From positions 1-64,000 of the forward strand of contig NZ_AP017562.1 of NCBI RefSeq assembly GCF_003967015.1: DNA of 64,000 nucleotides. Reading direction: 5' to 3'. The DNA is from Pseudanabaena sp. ABRG5-3 (lineage in GTDB: Bacteria > Cyanobacteriota > Cyanobacteriia > Pseudanabaenales > Pseudanabaenaceae). The notes under the pieces are model-generated. The model saw only the letters and a program-made list of their open reading frames with translations. It ran no database searches and was not told where the DNA came from. Numbering within the stretch: the first letter of the stretch is position 1; each line of letters opens with the position of its first letter. Shown here one piece after another: positions 8,310-16,883 of the stretch. A program made the position numbers and the translations under genes.

Positions 8310-9866
8310 ATGAGAATATCTCCAAGACTTCGCGCTCCCATTCTTAAAGTACTTCTTAGTTTGATTTTGCTATCTAATCCTGCGATCGCCCTTGCTCATG
8401 CGGGACATGGCGATGAATTTAAAGGGACTAATACAACTGAAATTACGGGAATTTCAGTAGATGATGATGTTGCCAAGTCGTTGGGAATTAAAGTAGAAAC
8501 TGTGAAGATACAGCCCCTAAAATTTGGTATGCAAACTACAGGACAAATAGAGACTTTACCGAACCAACAAGTAAAAGTGACCACTCCGATCAAAGGAACA
8601 ATTGTTAATTTGCTAGTAGAGCCGGGGGCTTTAGTTCAGGCAGGTCAACCTGTGGCGATTCTATCTAGTCCAGAATTAGCTGATTTACGAGTTGGTGCGC
8701 TAGAGAAACAGGCAGAAGCAAGTGGCAACATTCTCAATGCTGAATCAAATTTACGTTTAGCTCGACAAAATCTTGAACGTCAGAAGCTACTGGTTGAAGC
8801 AGATATCCGTCAGGCTCAGACTGAATTAAATTTAGATAAGGAGCGTTATGAGCGCGATAAAGAATTATTAGAGAAAGGTGCGATCGCCCGACGACAGTTA
8901 CAAGAGTCAGAAGCAAAATTTGCTGCTGCAAGAGCCGCATTAACTAAGGCAGAAAGTCGCTTACCTTTGCTAGAAGCACAAGCACAACTAGAAAGAGCAG
9001 AAGCTGATGTCCAAGTATCTTCGGTTAAAGTCGATCTCAGTACAGCAACTTACTCGGCGCGTTTGAATCAGTTAGAGGCTAGTGCAAACTCTAATGGCAC
9101 GATTACGATCGCTGCACCAATTGACGGAGTTGTCAGTGATCGCGAAGCTACTGTTGGTGAATCAGTTGAAGAGGCGGGTAAACCGCTAATGACGATTGTA
9201 AATGATGAAAGAGTTCTGGCTAGTGCAAATATTTATGAGAAAGATATTAGCAAAATTCGTATTGGTCAACCTGTGCAGGTGAAAATCGCAGGACAGCCAT
9301 CGACTACGGTTTTTCAAGGTAAGGTGACAGTGATTGGTTCTACTGTAGAAGGACAAAGCCGTATTGTTCCCGTAAAAGCTGAGATTGGTAATGTGAAGGG
9401 ACAGTTAAAAGCAGGGATGTTTACCAATATCGAAATCCTCACAGATAGTGTGTCTATGCCAATCTTAGCGATTCCTACTGCTTCAGTGATAGAAGCAAAT
9501 GGTAAGCAGTTAGTATTTGTACAAAATGGTAAGTCCTATCAGCCAGTTGATGTAACTTTGGGAAGGACTTCGGGGGATTTAGTGGAAGTTACAAGCGGAT
9601 TGTTTGAAGGCGATCGCATTGTTACTCAGCGTGCTAATCAGCTATATGCTCAATCTTTGCGTGGAGATAATAAGCCCAAGGATGATCATAGTAATGCTAT
9701 AAAACCTGATGTATCTATCCAAAACAACTGGTGGCTGATGCTTCTAGTAGGAGGTGTTGGCGGCGGCGCAATTGTGGCGATCGCTTTTTGGTTGGGAAGG
9801 CGATCAGGTACTAAAATGGTGATTTTGCGGGAGCCTTCTACTACAAGTGATCGCATCGATAGATAG
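8310..9866 (+). CDS. Periplasmic adaptor (membrane fusion protein) of an RND metal-efflux system, CzcB/NrsB/CusB-like
   Basis: The 518-residue protein has an N-terminal signal (LKVLLSLILLSNPAIALAHA) followed by a His-containing AHAGHGDEF. A barrel-sandwich half-motif (TPIKGTIVNLLVEPGALVQ), a long helical hairpin (about 125-255) rich in Glu, Arg and Ala, the returning half (IAAPIDGVVSDREATVGE) and beta-barrel and membrane-proximal domains follow. An unusual C-terminal helix (about 470-492) ends in WLGRRSGTKMVILREPS. Such adaptors link an inner-membrane RND pump to an outer-membrane channel. No pump gene follows directly, so it probably works with the RND proteins encoded at 12196 or 34496. Part of its 3' end is duplicated at 31660-31752. 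Confidence 0.88.
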   Translation: MRISPRLRAPILKVLLSLILLSNPAIALAHAGHGDEFKGTNTTEITGISVDDDVAKSLGIKVETVKIQPLKFGMQTTGQIETLPNQQVKVTTPIKGTIVNLLVEPGALVQAGQPVAILSSPELADLRVGALEKQAEASGNILNAESNLRLARQNLERQKLLVEADIRQAQTELNLDKERYERDKELLEKGAIARRQLQESEAKFAAARAALTKAESRLPLLEAQAQLERAEADVQVSSVKVDLSTATYSARLNQLEASANSNGTITIAAPIDGVVSDREATVGESVEEAGKPLMTIVNDERVLASANIYEKDISKIRIGQPVQVKIAGQPSTTVFQGKVTVIGSTVEGQSRIVPVKAEIGNVKGQLKAGMFTNIEILTDSVSMPILAIPTASVIEANGKQLVFVQNGKSYQPVDVTLGRTSGDLVEVTSGLFEGDRIVTQRANQLYAQSLRGDNKPKDDHSNAIKPDVSIQNNWWLMLLVGGVGGGAIVAIAFWLGRRSGTKMVILREPSTTSDRIDR

Positions 9867-9910
9867 GTTAATTGAGAATAGTAAATTTGACCTTAAAATG
9901 ACTAAAAATT

Positions 9911-11305
9911 CTAATGACTGTGTAGGTGATGAATATCAGTGTAGTGAGCATGACGATGGTTTATTTGCAGATGCTCATGGGTGTGAGTGTGTGGTTCGGT
10001 TAGCAATATGACTTCAGGATGATCGTGTTGATGGTGTTGATCGTGAGTATGCTCGTGTTCATGCCAGAGATATTCATGCTGATGTTCATGGGTTTTAGGA
10101 GCCAGCAATACCTGAACTACTGTGAGAAGGGTAAACCCGATCAAGCTTCCGTAAAGAAATGACGTATTGCCTTGACTTCCCAACCAACCTGCAATGGGAT
10201 AGGAAACTGCCCACCATAGATGACTCCAAGCAAAATGTGCACCATAGACTCGTCCCTGAAAGTTAGAAGGAATCTGATCGGCGATTAAAGTCTGGGTAGG
10301 GAGATTTACTAGAACCTGTCCCATTCCTGCGATCGCCCAAAGTAGCATTAGTGGTACTAAACCAACATAATTTGCAGGTAAAATTGCGAAAGTAATCACA
10401 ACTGCACCAAACAGAATTAAAACTGTACGTTCCCATTTCTCTTTAATTGCTCCTACAGTTACCGCCGCTATGGTTGCCCCAATTCCAAAAGCAGCCATTA
10501 CCCAACCGTATTCAATGCTGCTCAGTTTGAGCGTTCCTTTGATGTAGCCTACGGTATTTACTAAAATTTGCGCTCCTGCAATCGATGCGACAAGTTGGAG
10601 AAGGAGTGCATAGCGAATAAAAGCATTAGCAAACAAGCGTGTTGTTCCCTCTTTCACATCACTAATAATTTTAGATATCTCTCCTTTTGTCGATTCTTCT
10701 AAGTTCTCATTTCGCTCTACTCTCAGTTGATTTGGAAGGGTAAAAATCAGAATCGCAGCGATCGCAAAAGAAATAGCATCTAAAAAGAATACCTGTCTTG
10801 CCCCAATCCATGCCGACACACTGCCAGCAATGCCAGGACCTAATACTCCTAGAAGTTGATAAGTTGCCGCAGAGAGAGCGATCGCTTGAGCATATTCACT
10901 TTTACCCGTGACTAGGGGGATCGTGGCTTGATAGGTAGGCGTAAAGAAGGCATTGAATACATTGAGCGCAAAGACTAGAACATAAATTTGCCAAACTGCA
11001 TTTACAAATGGCATGGTTCCCACAATCAGCATCCGCGCAGTGTGAGTGATAACGAGAATTAGTTTGCGATCTAGGCGATCGGCGATCGCACCTGCGATGG
11101 GGGAGAGAATCACAAAAGCCGTAACTCTCAAGGTCAAAGCCACAGAAAGAACTACGGCGCTATCTTTCCCTGCTAGTTCAAAAGCTAGTAGAGCTAATCC
11201 TAACCATGTTAGAGCATCACCAAATAAGCTGATAGTCTGAGCAGTGTAGAGTCTTGCAAAAGTTGAATTATTGAGACATCGTAATGATGAGGGAACCTGT
11301 GACAT
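9911..11305 (-). CDS. nrsD: MFS nickel/cobalt exporter with His-rich tail, NrsD/NreB-like
   Basis: The 464-residue protein has a 12-helix major-facilitator body, starting with FARLYTAQTISLFGDALTWL and with the GAIADRLDRKLI loop motif between helices 2 and 3. The last 60 residues contain more than 20 histidines (HEHEHTHDQHHQHDHP, HTHTHEHLQINHRHAHYTD). This architecture matches NrsD of the Synechocystis nickel-resistance operon and NreB, which expel Ni(II). The tail probably binds metal in the cytoplasm. It is convergent with the adaptor gene and follows the GH104-like gene on the same strand. A fragment of a second copy remains at 21398-21498. Nickel rather than cobalt is inferred from the family. 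Confidence 0.85.
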   Translation of the reverse strand: MSQVPSSLRCLNNSTFARLYTAQTISLFGDALTWLGLALLAFELAGKDSAVVLSVALTLRVTAFVILSPIAGAIADRLDRKLILVITHTARMLIVGTMPFVNAVWQIYVLVFALNVFNAFFTPTYQATIPLVTGKSEYAQAIALSAATYQLLGVLGPGIAGSVSAWIGARQVFFLDAISFAIAAILIFTLPNQLRVERNENLEESTKGEISKIISDVKEGTTRLFANAFIRYALLLQLVASIAGAQILVNTVGYIKGTLKLSSIEYGWVMAAFGIGATIAAVTVGAIKEKWERTVLILFGAVVITFAILPANYVGLVPLMLLWAIAGMGQVLVNLPTQTLIADQIPSNFQGRVYGAHFAWSHLWWAVSYPIAGWLGSQGNTSFLYGSLIGFTLLTVVQVLLAPKTHEHQHEYLWHEHEHTHDQHHQHDHPEVILLTEPHTHTHEHLQINHRHAHYTDIHHLHSH

Positions 11306-11343
11306 TTTGGTTGGGCTGAGATAGGTATCGATAGTTTTTAGGT

Positions 11344-12084
11344 TTAGAAAGACTCAATTTTATTGATCATGTGAGACCCACTAATTTTACTCGTAGAGGC
11401 AAGTTCTTCAGCTAAAAACTTACGATAAAGCTTGGGTAAAAAAGGTGTCATCAAATTGTCTTCAAGCCCACTTCCTAGACTAGTCCAAACACCAGATAAC
11501 TCAATTAACGCATCTTCAACCCGATCTTTCTTGAGCAAAGTTAAAATATCCACATTCCATTGATGATGATCTTTAAGCCAGCGATAGACAACGATATCTT
11601 GGTACTCAGGCTCAAAGCTATAGGTTATGCCATTTGGGGTCTCAGATGGATTGGGATGATATTTAGAAGCTTTTTCGATCCAAGTAGAGGTAAGAAATTG
11701 ATACCTCCCAGAGGCGGTGGAGCATTTTCCTTTATTTACGTTAGTTTTAATCGGAATGCATTGATTAGGATGTTGACTTAAATCGTGAACATGATCTCCA
11801 CCATATAAAAGCGCGTAGGAGTTCTTACCACTGGACTCACTTGCAGAAATAGTTCTCATCAAAGCTCGAATATAGGGATCGCCATTAGACATGACTAGTG
11901 GCGGCACATCTTCAGCTACTTTTAGATAGTTAACGTGTCTTATGACGTTCTGGGCATTTTGGAGAAACCAGAGTAAGGCAAATAGGCTCAGAATTGAAGC
12001 GAAGTCCCAAATCTTTTGACTTCTACTGTATACCCTATCTTCGCTATCTTTATTTTGTTTTTGTTTTGAACGATAAAAGAACAT
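11344..12084 (-). CDS. Membrane-anchored lysozyme-like glycosidase (GH104, lambda-R-like)
   Basis: Starting at the ATG at 12084 gives 246 residues; a TTG start 14 codons upstream is also open. One N-terminal membrane helix (WDFASILSLFALLWFLQ) anchors a catalytic domain. That domain reads MRTISASESSGKNSY, YGGDHVHDLSQHP, CSTASGRYQFL and WIEKASKYHP, the typical order of the lambda endolysin family. The glutamate in SASES is the likely catalytic residue. The substrate would be peptidoglycan. In this setting it might make room in the wall for a trans-envelope pump, or it may simply be a passenger. It sits between nrsD and the RND gene on the same strand. Confidence 0.75.
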   Translation of the reverse strand: MFFYRSKQKQNKDSEDRVYSRSQKIWDFASILSLFALLWFLQNAQNVIRHVNYLKVAEDVPPLVMSNGDPYIRALMRTISASESSGKNSYALLYGGDHVHDLSQHPNQCIPIKTNVNKGKCSTASGRYQFLTSTWIEKASKYHPNPSETPNGITYSFEPEYQDIVVYRWLKDHHQWNVDILTLLKKDRVEDALIELSGVWTSLGSGLEDNLMTPFLPKLYRKFLAEELASTSKISGSHMINKIESF

Positions 12085-12134
12085 AGAGATAATTTTTAAA
12101 CAGTCACAATAGAATCTTAAAATCAAAAAAATTT

Positions 12135-12188
12135 GACTTTAAGAACTAAATTAAGGCGAATTTGTTCCTTAGTTTAGTTCTTAAAGTC
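12135..12188 (-). terminator. 22-bp inverted repeat after the RND gene
   Basis: A 22-base arm starting GACTTTAAGAACTAAA pairs with its complement with one mismatch across a 10-base loop. It lies eight bases beyond the RND stop codon on the minus strand. The AT-rich arms could terminate transcription or act as a regulatory palindrome for the GH104 gene. Confidence 0.6.
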
Positions 12189-12195
12189 TTTATGG

Positions 12196-15100
12196 TTATG
12201 ATTTAACTAGTACTTGTGGGTTCTCATTCACCTCGAATTGCTTCTCAATGCTTAAAGATTTTTGTTTAGGAACTAGCCACTTACCAAACTTGGCGTAGAT
12301 AGCAGGAATTACCAATAGGGTCAAAATCGTAGAGGTAATCAAGCCACCCAAAACCACGATCGCTAGAGGTTGTAAGATTTCATTGCCAGCGCTACTAGAG
12401 ATCGCCAAGGGCAGCATTCCTAAAGCGGATGTGAGTGCAGTCATCAAAATGGCATTAATCCGCTCCATAGAACCTTTAAAAATTACATCTTTAAGAGACA
12501 TTCCTTGGGCAAATTTATTGTTGTAGTTATCAACTAGCAACAAGCCATTACGCACAGCAACTCCAAACAGGGTAATGAAACCAATGAGGGAGGCAATGGA
12601 AATGACACCACCAGTAAGCGCGATGGAAATAATCCCACCAACTAAAGCTAGAGGTAAGTTGATCATGATGGCGATCGAAGCAGGGATAGACTTTACAGAG
12701 AAGAACATTAACACGGCGATCACGATCGCGGCGAGAATACTGAACACTAACAGATTATTAGTAGCTCGTTCCTCTGACTCAAACTGTCCGCCATATTGGA
12801 TAAAGTATCCATTAGGCAACTGCACTTTTTGCTGAATCTGAGCTTGAATATCTTTAACAACGCTATTGAGATCCCGACCAGCAACGTTGGTAGAAACTAC
12901 GATTAGCCGTGAAACATCTTCACGATTAATTACGTTTGCGCCCATACCGTAGCCAATTTGAGCAACCTCACCGAGCGAGATCGTTTGCCCTGTTGGTGTG
13001 CTAATGGGAATCGCACTAATGTCATCGAGGCTATTACGAGACGATTCTTGCAATAGGACTACAGTATCAACTAGCTGCTGATTTTCTGATAGTTGTGAAA
13101 CGACACGACCATTCAGAGCAGTTTCGACAACATTGGATATCTGTTCCATACTCAATCCATAGGTTGCTGCCGACGTGCGGTTGTACTGAATCTGGACTTG
13201 ACGGATTGGTAATTGCGGTTCTAGTTGTAAATCTACAAGCCCAGCAACAGGCTCGATCGCATCGCGTACTTGTTCACCGATGGTTCGCAGTTGGGCAAGG
13301 TCAGAGCCATAGATTTTGACCGCGATCGCACTTCTGACACCCGATAGCACTTCATCCATACGGTGCGAAATAAATCCACCAATATTCGGAGCCACGCCAG
13401 GTAATTTGTTGAAGGCTTCCCGCAATTGCTTGATGCTTTCTTCCCGATTTTTTAGGGCAGCATCGCTTAGTTCCACATCCACATGAGCCATACTTACGCC
13501 TGCACCATCTGCATCCCCGGGGGCGCGTCCTGCTCTCACTTGCACCCACTCATATAGTGGATTGCCCTTGAGTGAGTTGGATAGTGCCATACCTGCGCGA
13601 TTGGTCATATCTAGGGATACCCCAGGGAAAAGCACCATCGAGTTAACCATTGACTTTTCCCGAAATTCGGGCAGAAAAACTCGTCCGAGGGAGGGAACAA
13701 TCACACTTGTTGCAACTAGGGCGGCAAGGGCGAAACCGATAATAATCATCGGCGATCGCATCGACAAACTTAAAAATGGACGATACAACCGTTCTGCCCA
13801 ACGTGAAACAAAAGTACCTTCTTGTGGCAAGGTTTGGTCTGCCAATAAAATTGCACAAAGAGCAGGTGAAACTGTCATCGCAACTAGAGTCGAAGCTGCA
13901 ATTGACAGCAGATATGCTAATCCCATCGGCGCAAAAATGCGACCTTCAACACCCGTCAAACTAAAAATTGGGGCAAACACAACCACGATAATCACTGTGG
14001 AAAAGATCACTGCGAGACGAACTTCTACAGAAGTGTCATACACCACCTGAAAAGGATGTTTAGGATTGCCCTCCGCTTGATTGGTTCTCAGTCCACGATA
14101 GCAGTTTTCCATGTCCACGATCGAGTCATCGACAACCGAACCAATCGCCACAACTAAACCACCTAGGGTCATGGTGTTAATGCCTAAGCCAAAGGCTTTC
14201 ATTAGCATCAACCCAATCAAAAGTGATAAAGGAATGGCAGTTAGGGTAATTACGGCGGTGCGCCAGTTCATCAGAAATAGCAACATGATCACCGATACAA
14301 TCACGATGCCTTCGATCAGCGAACCACTGACATTCTTAATTGCAGCATCGATAAAGTTAGCTTGACGGAAAGTGCGAGCAACTTGGACATCGTCAGGAAA
14401 TGTCGTTTGCAAAGACTGCATTACCGCTTCTACCTCCTTGGTGACAGTGGGCGTATCCACATCAGGCTGCTTGTTAATCATCAGCACCACCGCAGGTTTA
14501 CCGTTAAAGCTGCCATCGCCACGCTTTAACGCTGTTCCCGTTTTAACTTCAGCGACATCTCTCAGCAGAATTGGTTTGCCATTATCAACCTTGACTACTG
14601 ATTGCTGTAAGTCTTGAATTGATTTGACTTTGCCAATACCGCGTACCAATAATTCCTGACCACCGCCAATCTGGAAGCCAGCAGGTGCGTTAGAATTTGC
14701 GCCTCTAGCTGCATCAGAAACTTCAGTCAGAGAAACATTCAGCGATCGCAATTTGGCAGGATTGACTAGCACCTGATTCTGGCGTTCATCACCACCATAA
14801 ATGGTCACCTGAGTCACTCCTGGGACGGACAAAATCTGGTTTCTCAGATTCCCCTCAACCAATTGGCGCAGATCCATTAGCGAAGTTTTGCCCTGACCAT
14901 TCACCGTAAAGGCATACTGCAAAATAGTTCCCAGTGGCGAAACTAAAGGCGAAATTTCTGGCGGATGTACCCCTTCAGGAAGCTGATTTGTCACCTGCTG
15001 AAGTCTTTCTGTTACTGATTGTCTGGCTCGATAAATATCCGCATTTTGATCAAATACCACATTCACCATCGACAGCCCCACCTTAGAGGATGATCGCACA

Positions 15101-15354
15101 ATCGTTACCCCTGGCAAGCCATTAACCGCACTTTCAATCGGGATTGTAATTTGTGACTCCACTTCATCGGGCGCAAGTCCAGAAGCTTCAGTGTGAATAT
15201 CGACTTGAGGCGGTGCAAATTCAGGAAATACATCCAGAGGCATCTGCGTTACAGTAAAGACTCCCCACAAGGTAATTAAAATCGCACAAACGACAATCAG
15301 CCATCGCTGCACGATTGAGCCTTTAAGAATCTGGTTCAAAATTGAGTTAGACAT
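12196..15354 (-). CDS. Heavy-metal-efflux RND pump (HME family, CzcA/CusA/NrsA-like)
   Basis: This 1052-residue protein has the full RND plan. An N-terminal helix is followed by QMPLDVFPEFAPPQVDIHTE, a large periplasmic loop, helices 2-6, a second loop (residues about 560-860) and helices 8-12 ending in LVIPAIYAKFGKW. Helix 4 contains AIGSVVDDSIVDMENCYR, with the paired acidic residues typical of metal-transporting RND proteins. It should use the proton gradient to expel divalent or monovalent metal from periplasm or cytoplasm. It starts six bases after the short adaptor gene and is almost certainly co-transcribed with it. The metal cannot be read from the sequence; nickel/cobalt or copper are likeliest. 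Confidence 0.92.
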   Translation of the reverse strand: MSNSILNQILKGSIVQRWLIVVCAILITLWGVFTVTQMPLDVFPEFAPPQVDIHTEASGLAPDEVESQITIPIESAVNGLPGVTIVRSSSKVGLSMVNVVFDQNADIYRARQSVTERLQQVTNQLPEGVHPPEISPLVSPLGTILQYAFTVNGQGKTSLMDLRQLVEGNLRNQILSVPGVTQVTIYGGDERQNQVLVNPAKLRSLNVSLTEVSDAARGANSNAPAGFQIGGGQELLVRGIGKVKSIQDLQQSVVKVDNGKPILLRDVAEVKTGTALKRGDGSFNGKPAVVLMINKQPDVDTPTVTKEVEAVMQSLQTTFPDDVQVARTFRQANFIDAAIKNVSGSLIEGIVIVSVIMLLFLMNWRTAVITLTAIPLSLLIGLMLMKAFGLGINTMTLGGLVVAIGSVVDDSIVDMENCYRGLRTNQAEGNPKHPFQVVYDTSVEVRLAVIFSTVIIVVVFAPIFSLTGVEGRIFAPMGLAYLLSIAASTLVAMTVSPALCAILLADQTLPQEGTFVSRWAERLYRPFLSLSMRSPMIIIGFALAALVATSVIVPSLGRVFLPEFREKSMVNSMVLFPGVSLDMTNRAGMALSNSLKGNPLYEWVQVRAGRAPGDADGAGVSMAHVDVELSDAALKNREESIKQLREAFNKLPGVAPNIGGFISHRMDEVLSGVRSAIAVKIYGSDLAQLRTIGEQVRDAIEPVAGLVDLQLEPQLPIRQVQIQYNRTSAATYGLSMEQISNVVETALNGRVVSQLSENQQLVDTVVLLQESSRNSLDDISAIPISTPTGQTISLGEVAQIGYGMGANVINREDVSRLIVVSTNVAGRDLNSVVKDIQAQIQQKVQLPNGYFIQYGGQFESEERATNNLLVFSILAAIVIAVLMFFSVKSIPASIAIMINLPLALVGGIISIALTGGVISIASLIGFITLFGVAVRNGLLLVDNYNNKFAQGMSLKDVIFKGSMERINAILMTALTSALGMLPLAISSSAGNEILQPLAIVVLGGLITSTILTLLVIPAIYAKFGKWLVPKQKSLSIEKQFEVNENPQVLVKS

Positions 15355-15359
15355 CGAGC

Positions 15360-16049
15360 TTAAACGTCTCCCTGATTTTTAGAACGAGAGTTAAGCTTTA
15401 GTTTTTTGCGGCTGCTTTGACGATTTTTGAGTAGAAAAATTCCACCACCGATCAATGCCAACGCGCTACCGCCAACAACTACACCACCAACTAGCAAGTT
15501 GCTTTCTTGCGACAATACACCTTGATCACTGTGAGCAATTCCTTTAACGTGGGCTTGATTATGTTCTGCTGTACTTCGGGGAGTGGCGATCGCGGTTGCA
15601 ACTGCATTAGGACTAGCTACTGTACTGGGACTAGCTGGATCGGCTTTCTGAGTTTTGCGAGATTGGGCATAGAGAGACAAACTACCCTGAGTCACCAGTT
15701 TTTCGCCTACTGATAGACCATCAATAACTTCAATATTTTCTCCCTGAGTCTTACCAGTCTTGACTTCCACTGGCTCATAGAAGTTTTGGTACTGTACAAA
15801 TACAAGTTGTTTACCATCGGCTTCAACCAAAGATGTTACTGGAACCATCACCCCTGCGGCACTTTTTGCAGTTTGAGTGATCGGTGTAACAATAATCCCA
15901 AACTGTTGGTCGGTTTCGGAATTTATTTGTACGCGCTGAATCTTGCCTTTAGACTGAAATTCATCGCCATGTCCAACATGGGCAAAGACAGGGCTGGAAA
16001 CAGCTAAAATTCCTGCTAGGACAGCACTAACTAATGGCAATTTTTTCAT
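15360..16049 (-). CDS. Short adaptor: membrane-fusion protein lacking hairpin and lipoyl domains
   Basis: The 229-residue protein starts with a signal peptide and HVGHGDEF, the same mature N-terminus as the adaptor at 8310. It then jumps from INSETDQQFGIIVTP straight to VMVPVTSLVEADGKQLVFVQ, which aligns with residues near 390 of the full adaptor. The helical hairpin, the barrel-sandwich and most of the beta barrel are absent. The membrane-proximal part, a Ser/Pro/Ala linker and a C-terminal helix (NLLVGGVVVGGSALALIGGGIFLL) with a basic tail remain. The frame is intact, GAGGAT precedes the ATG, and it is coupled to an RND gene, so it looks selected rather than decaying. It may be an accessory metal-binding or pump-contact subunit. 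Confidence 0.8.
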   Translation of the reverse strand: MKKLPLVSAVLAGILAVSSPVFAHVGHGDEFQSKGKIQRVQINSETDQQFGIIVTPITQTAKSAAGVMVPVTSLVEADGKQLVFVQYQNFYEPVEVKTGKTQGENIEVIDGLSVGEKLVTQGSLSLYAQSRKTQKADPASPSTVASPNAVATAIATPRSTAEHNQAHVKGIAHSDQGVLSQESNLLVGGVVVGGSALALIGGGIFLLKNRQSSRKKLKLNSRSKNQGDV

Positions 16050-16109
16050 AGGATATCCTCACAATGGCAAAGGGCTTAATAAATTCTTAAGTAGCTTGCC
16101 AGAGGTGCG

Positions 16110-16126
16110 ATGAAATCGAGGTGAAA
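16110..16126 (-). promoter_or_regulatory. TTTCAC-N5-TTTCAT direct repeat in the divergent adaptor/regulator region
   Basis: On the minus strand the hexamers are 11 bp apart and point toward the short adaptor gene, about 60 bases away. The divergent response-regulator gene starts 50 bases to the right. One site could therefore control both directions. Confidence 0.55.
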
Positions 16127-16175
16127 TGCTAATTGTTTCGCTACAATCAAGCTCGTGATTAATTTACCTAGATCC

Positions 16176-16883
16176 ATGCGAATTTTGCTTGTAGAAGATG
16201 AAATAGACTTAGGAACAGCGATTAAGCAGGTTTTGATTTGCGAAAAATATGTAGTGGATTGGGTAACTGATGGCGCTCAGGCTTGGTACTATCTCGAAAA
16301 TCAATGGACAGACTATTCTGTGGCAATTTTTGATTTACTCCTGCCCAAACTATCAGGGCTTGAGCTATGTAAAAAACTGCGATCACAACAAAATCCATTG
16401 CCCGTACTTATGCTCACGGCTCTAGGACAGCCCGAAAATCGGATCGCAGGGCTAGATGCAGGAGCTGATGACTATTTGGTTAAACCCTTTGTGATGGAAG
16501 AACTTTTGGCAAGGTTACGCGCATTGCAAAGGCGATCGCCAAATTTGCAACCACAAATTCTCACCATCGGCAAATTTTCTCTGGATTATGCCAATAATGC
16601 ACTACTAGTAATGGAAGATGATCAAACATCACAGGTTATTCCCTTAACAATCAAGGAATTTCAGATTCTCACTTACCTCATGCAAAATGCTGATCGCATT
16701 ATTTCAGGCAGCAAAATTCGCAATCAACTTTGGGATCTCAATGAAGAGCCAATTAGTAATGTGGTTGCGGCGCAAATGCGTTTATTACGTCGTAAATTAT
16801 CAAGCTATGGCTGTGAATGTCCGATTGAAACGATTCCCAGTCAAGGCTATCGGTTTAATACGCAGTTCAATACACAGTCATGA
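16176..16883 (+). CDS. OmpR-family response regulator, second RppA/NrsR-type copy
   Basis: The start was set at the ATG that gives MRILLVEDEIDLG, matching its paralogue; a GTG seven codons upstream at 16155 is also open. The 235-residue protein has phosphoacceptor Asp53 (IFDLLLPKLSG), MLTALG, LVKPFVMEE and a C-terminal winged helix (LTIKEFQILTYLM, SNVVAAQMRLLRRKL). It is clearly homologous to the regulator at 6197. It overlaps the kinase gene by four bases (ATGA). Its divergent neighbours are the short adaptor and RND genes, the likely targets. Confidence 0.9.
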   Translation: MRILLVEDEIDLGTAIKQVLICEKYVVDWVTDGAQAWYYLENQWTDYSVAIFDLLLPKLSGLELCKKLRSQQNPLPVLMLTALGQPENRIAGLDAGADDYLVKPFVMEELLARLRALQRRSPNLQPQILTIGKFSLDYANNALLVMEDDQTSQVIPLTIKEFQILTYLMQNADRIISGSKIRNQLWDLNEEPISNVVAAQMRLLRRKLSSYGCECPIETIPSQGYRFNTQFNTQS

